Source: UBA1124 sp963933095 (GTDB lineage: Bacteria > Pseudomonadota > Gammaproteobacteria > Pseudomonadales > Cellvibrionaceae). From it: DNA of 36,155 nucleotides. The notes under the pieces were generated by a model. That model saw only the letters and a program-made list of their open reading frames with translations, ran no database searches and was not told the DNA's origin. The translations under genes were made by a program, and so were the position numbers. Shown in pieces: positions 34,435 to 36,155 of this stretch; position 1 is the first letter of the stretch, and each line of letters begins with the position of its first letter. The DNA is taken from assembly GCA_963933095.1 (NCBI GenBank), contig CAWVSV010000012.1, positions 1-36,155 on the forward strand. The letters run 5' to 3'.

Positions 34435-34815
34435 TTAAGCGACCTGCACCGGAATAGTATTGGCGCTGCGCTCAACGGTATTATCTTCGTTTAAATAGAC
34501 GAGCTTTGGCTTGTAGTTAATCAGCTCGGCTTCTGTGTACTGCGCATAAGTTCCAATAATCACACGGTCGCCAACCTGCACCTTACGCGCAGCGGCACCG
34601 TTCATAGAAATAGTACCAGAGCCGGCTGCGGCCAAAATAATATAGGTGGTAAAGCGCTCACCATTATTAACATTGTAGATGTCGATCTGTTCAAACTCAC
34701 GCAAACCGGCCAGCTTCACCAGGTCTTCGTCGATAGCACAGGAGCCGTCATACCAAAGCTCAGCCTGGGTTACGCAGGCCATATGTAACTTGCCTTTCAA
34801 CATGGTCGAATTCAT
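34435..34815 (-). CDS. panD: Aspartate 1-decarboxylase PanD
   Basis: A pyruvoyl enzyme that makes beta-alanine for pantothenate from L-aspartate. The proenzyme cleaves itself between Gly24 and Ser25 in YDGSCAID; Ser25 becomes the pyruvoyl group. Lys9 in GKLHMA, NVNNGERFTTY and the ending TIPVQVA are family-typical. Its 126 residues match E. coli PanD. It starts 39 bp downstream of panC on the same strand, so beta-alanine supply and its use by PanC are co-expressed. Confidence 0.97.
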   Translation of the reverse strand: MNSTMLKGKLHMACVTQAELWYDGSCAIDEDLVKLAGLREFEQIDIYNVNNGERFTTYIILAAAGSGTISMNGAAARKVQVGDRVIIGTYAQYTEAELINYKPKLVYLNEDNTVERSANTIPVQVA

Positions 34816-34854
34816 ATAACACCTTCTTTTGTATCTGATCTTTCTCGCTTGGGC

Positions 34855-35706
34855 TTATATTAGCTCAAGCGATATATTATCAATCAAGCGCGCACTTTCT
34901 GTGTACATCGCCCCTAATGCCGTAATTTCTGTATCGTCATCCGCCGCCGGCGTTAAAGTGCGGCTATTGCAAATATTAACGTAATCCACCTTAAAACCCG
35001 CCTGCTCAATAGTCGCCACCGCTTCAAGCTCTAGCTCCGCAAAGTCCCGACGCCCCGCCTCTATCTGCGCTAACGCCTGCTGCAAGCTTTGCTTCAATAC
35101 CGTTACCTGCGGGCGTTCAGCAGCAGTAATAAAACTATTGCGCGAACTCAGCGCCAAGCCATCTTCGGCTCGAAAAATCGGCCCGGCAATAATATCCACC
35201 GGCATACACAAGTCTTCCACCATGCGACGAATCACCGCCAGCTGCTGAAAGTCTTTAAGGCCAAACACCGCCTCATCCGGCTGCACAATATTAAACAGCT
35301 TAGAGACAACCGTAGTCACACCCTCGAAGTGCCCAGGCCGTGAAGCACCGCACAGCACATCGGTCATGGTCGGCACCACCACTCGGGTCTGCTCGGCCAT
35401 ACCGTTGGGGTAAATCTCTTGCTCGCTGGGATAAAACACATAGTCGCAGCCCACGTCGCGCAACTTGTTAGTGTCGGCATCAAAGGTGCGAGGGTACTTA
35501 TCCCAATCTTCATTGAGGCCAAATTGCAGTGGATTAACAAAAATCGAGCACACCACAATATCGCAGCTCTGCTGGGCAATTTTCACCAATTCTATATGAG
35601 CGCTGTGTAAGTTACCCATAGTCGGCACAAAACCAATGCGCTTGCCCGCCAAACGGTCAACGCCCAAAGCCTCGCGGATAGACTGAATATGATGAAAAAC
35701 CTGCAT
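34855..35706 (-). CDS. panC: Pantothenate synthetase PanC
   Basis: Condenses pantoate with beta-alanine using ATP to give pantothenate. I start at 35706 (MQVFHHIQSIREAL), with AGAGAG upstream, giving 283 residues, the E. coli length; the open frame extends 16 codons further without family support. PTMGNLHSAHIELV (28-41) is the nucleotide-binding HIGH-type motif. It reads HSAH instead of the usual HxGH. VFGLKDFQQLAVIRRM, LALSSRNSF (KMSKS-like) and the C-terminal dimer region follow. panB is not adjacent upstream, although panB-panC-panD is a frequent order in related bacteria. Confidence 0.95.
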   Translation of the reverse strand: MQVFHHIQSIREALGVDRLAGKRIGFVPTMGNLHSAHIELVKIAQQSCDIVVCSIFVNPLQFGLNEDWDKYPRTFDADTNKLRDVGCDYVFYPSEQEIYPNGMAEQTRVVVPTMTDVLCGASRPGHFEGVTTVVSKLFNIVQPDEAVFGLKDFQQLAVIRRMVEDLCMPVDIIAGPIFRAEDGLALSSRNSFITAAERPQVTVLKQSLQQALAQIEAGRRDFAELELEAVATIEQAGFKVDYVNICNSRTLTPAADDDTEITALGAMYTESARLIDNISLELI

Positions 35707-36155
35707 ACAACTCTCTAGCAACTGGCAATTTACAGCACTGTCAAAGACAGTCAAAATTTGGTCGCGGATAATACACGCTCAAGGCCCACAAGTACATTTT
35801 TTAGGCGGCCCAAGCGCACCACCCAATGCCCAACAACGCTCTATTAAACGCGGCAATACCGAACAAAACCATAACAAGGCAGGGCTTTTTCCCGAAAATT
35901 TTACTGATTTCCATTCAAGGTAGACACCGCGATCACAGCACAGCGCAGGGCTTTTTCCCGAAAAGCCTACTGCATTTCCAGTCAGAACAGGCACCGCGAT
36001 CACGGCACAGGCACTTGCCGCGCCGGCGAAACCGGCGGGAGGCGGTTAAATACCAGCAGAGTCACACCTCTGCGCCAGCATTTAGCGGCCGTGTTTAACC
36101 ATCATCAGGGACGAAGATTTTTAAACAGTAGGTAAACTAGTACCCGTCAGGCGCC
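35707..36155. other. Right-edge intergenic region, about 450 bp, repeats and hairpins
   Basis: No gene is seen and all minus-strand frames entering from the right edge close within 40 bases. It holds the 66-bp tandem duplication (35879-36010), a CGCCGG-CGAAA-CCGGCG hairpin (36021-36037) and a GCAGAG/CTCTGC hairpin (36056-36073). The panC promoter must lie in its left part or beyond the edge. Confidence 0.5.
35879..36010. repeat. 66-bp tandem duplication upstream of panC
   Basis: Two adjacent copies (35879-35944 and 35945-36010) share GCAGGGCTTTTTCCCGAAAA at the start and CACCGCGATCAC near the end, with about 80% identity between. The repeats include GGGCTTTTTCCC. They are not coding: the frame through them encodes only a repeated, featureless peptide. 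Confidence 0.85.

Noticed and set aside
35779..36003. 74-codon minus-strand frame over the tandem repeat
   Set aside because: It is generated by the 66-bp duplication, contains repeated SGKSPAL, lacks a good ribosome site and shows no family features.

Overview
The window looks like a piece of the chromosome of a marine-type gammaproteobacterium. The organism is close to Pseudomonas and Cellvibrionales-like lineages rather than to enterics. The evidence is the biotin order bioB-F-H-C-D without a linked bioA, a FimX-type degenerate GGDEF-EAL protein, an EF-P with the lysylated Lys34 encoded beside epmA and epmB, SrkA, DbpA, and a TonB receptor plus a sulfatase typical of marine heterotrophs. 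Base composition is moderate, near 50% G+C by eye. The exact genus cannot be read from this window.

Layout. At the left edge is an initiator tRNA (minus strand), then a small DUF3094-like membrane protein and a 592-residue acyl-CoA dehydrogenase, then a lone secreted S1 sulfatase. From 4.5 to 9.1 kb lies the biotin operon bioB-bioF-bioH-bioC-bioD (minus). It is divergent from a ComF-family gene, and a BirA-like operator and sigma70-like promoter sit between them. A TonB-dependent receptor follows (10.1-12.4 kb, minus). Divergent from it is a plus-strand set for stress and thiol functions: srkA, a secreted DUF4124-glutaredoxin fusion, and cysE. It ends in a bidirectional terminator shared with fimX. 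From 14.9 to 19 kb there are two c-di-GMP-type proteins on the minus strand: the FimX-like protein and a 584-residue protein with separated PilZ motifs.

From 19 to 22.2 kb is the complete lysylation set for elongation factor P: epmB (minus), efp and epmA (plus). A palindromic repeat block and a terminator are wedged between efp and epmA. serB (minus) and a divergent AhpA/YtjB-like membrane protein follow, as in many gammaproteobacteria. After a 600-bp AT-rich spacer holding a perfect 20-bp palindrome come HMG-CoA lyase, a 53-residue Pmp3-family protein, dbpA and an NlpC/P60 lipoprotein (all plus), then an Smr-domain protein and a secreted DUF4124 plus legumain-like (C13) protein (minus).

The interval 30.2-32.0 kb looks accessory: a vapBC toxin-antitoxin pair with an iterated operator, a REP-like palindromic repeat, and an orphan gene broken by one in-frame amber stop. 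Core genes resume with acs, then panC-panD (minus). panB is not next to panC. Instead a 66-bp tandem duplication and hairpins fill the last 400 bases.

I found no CRISPR array, prophage, insertion sequence or clear large novel system. The most interesting signals are the two unrelated secreted fusions carrying DUF4124, the PilZ-like neighbour of FimX with its RxxxR and DxSxxG motifs split by about 90 residues, and the vapBC/broken-gene islet.
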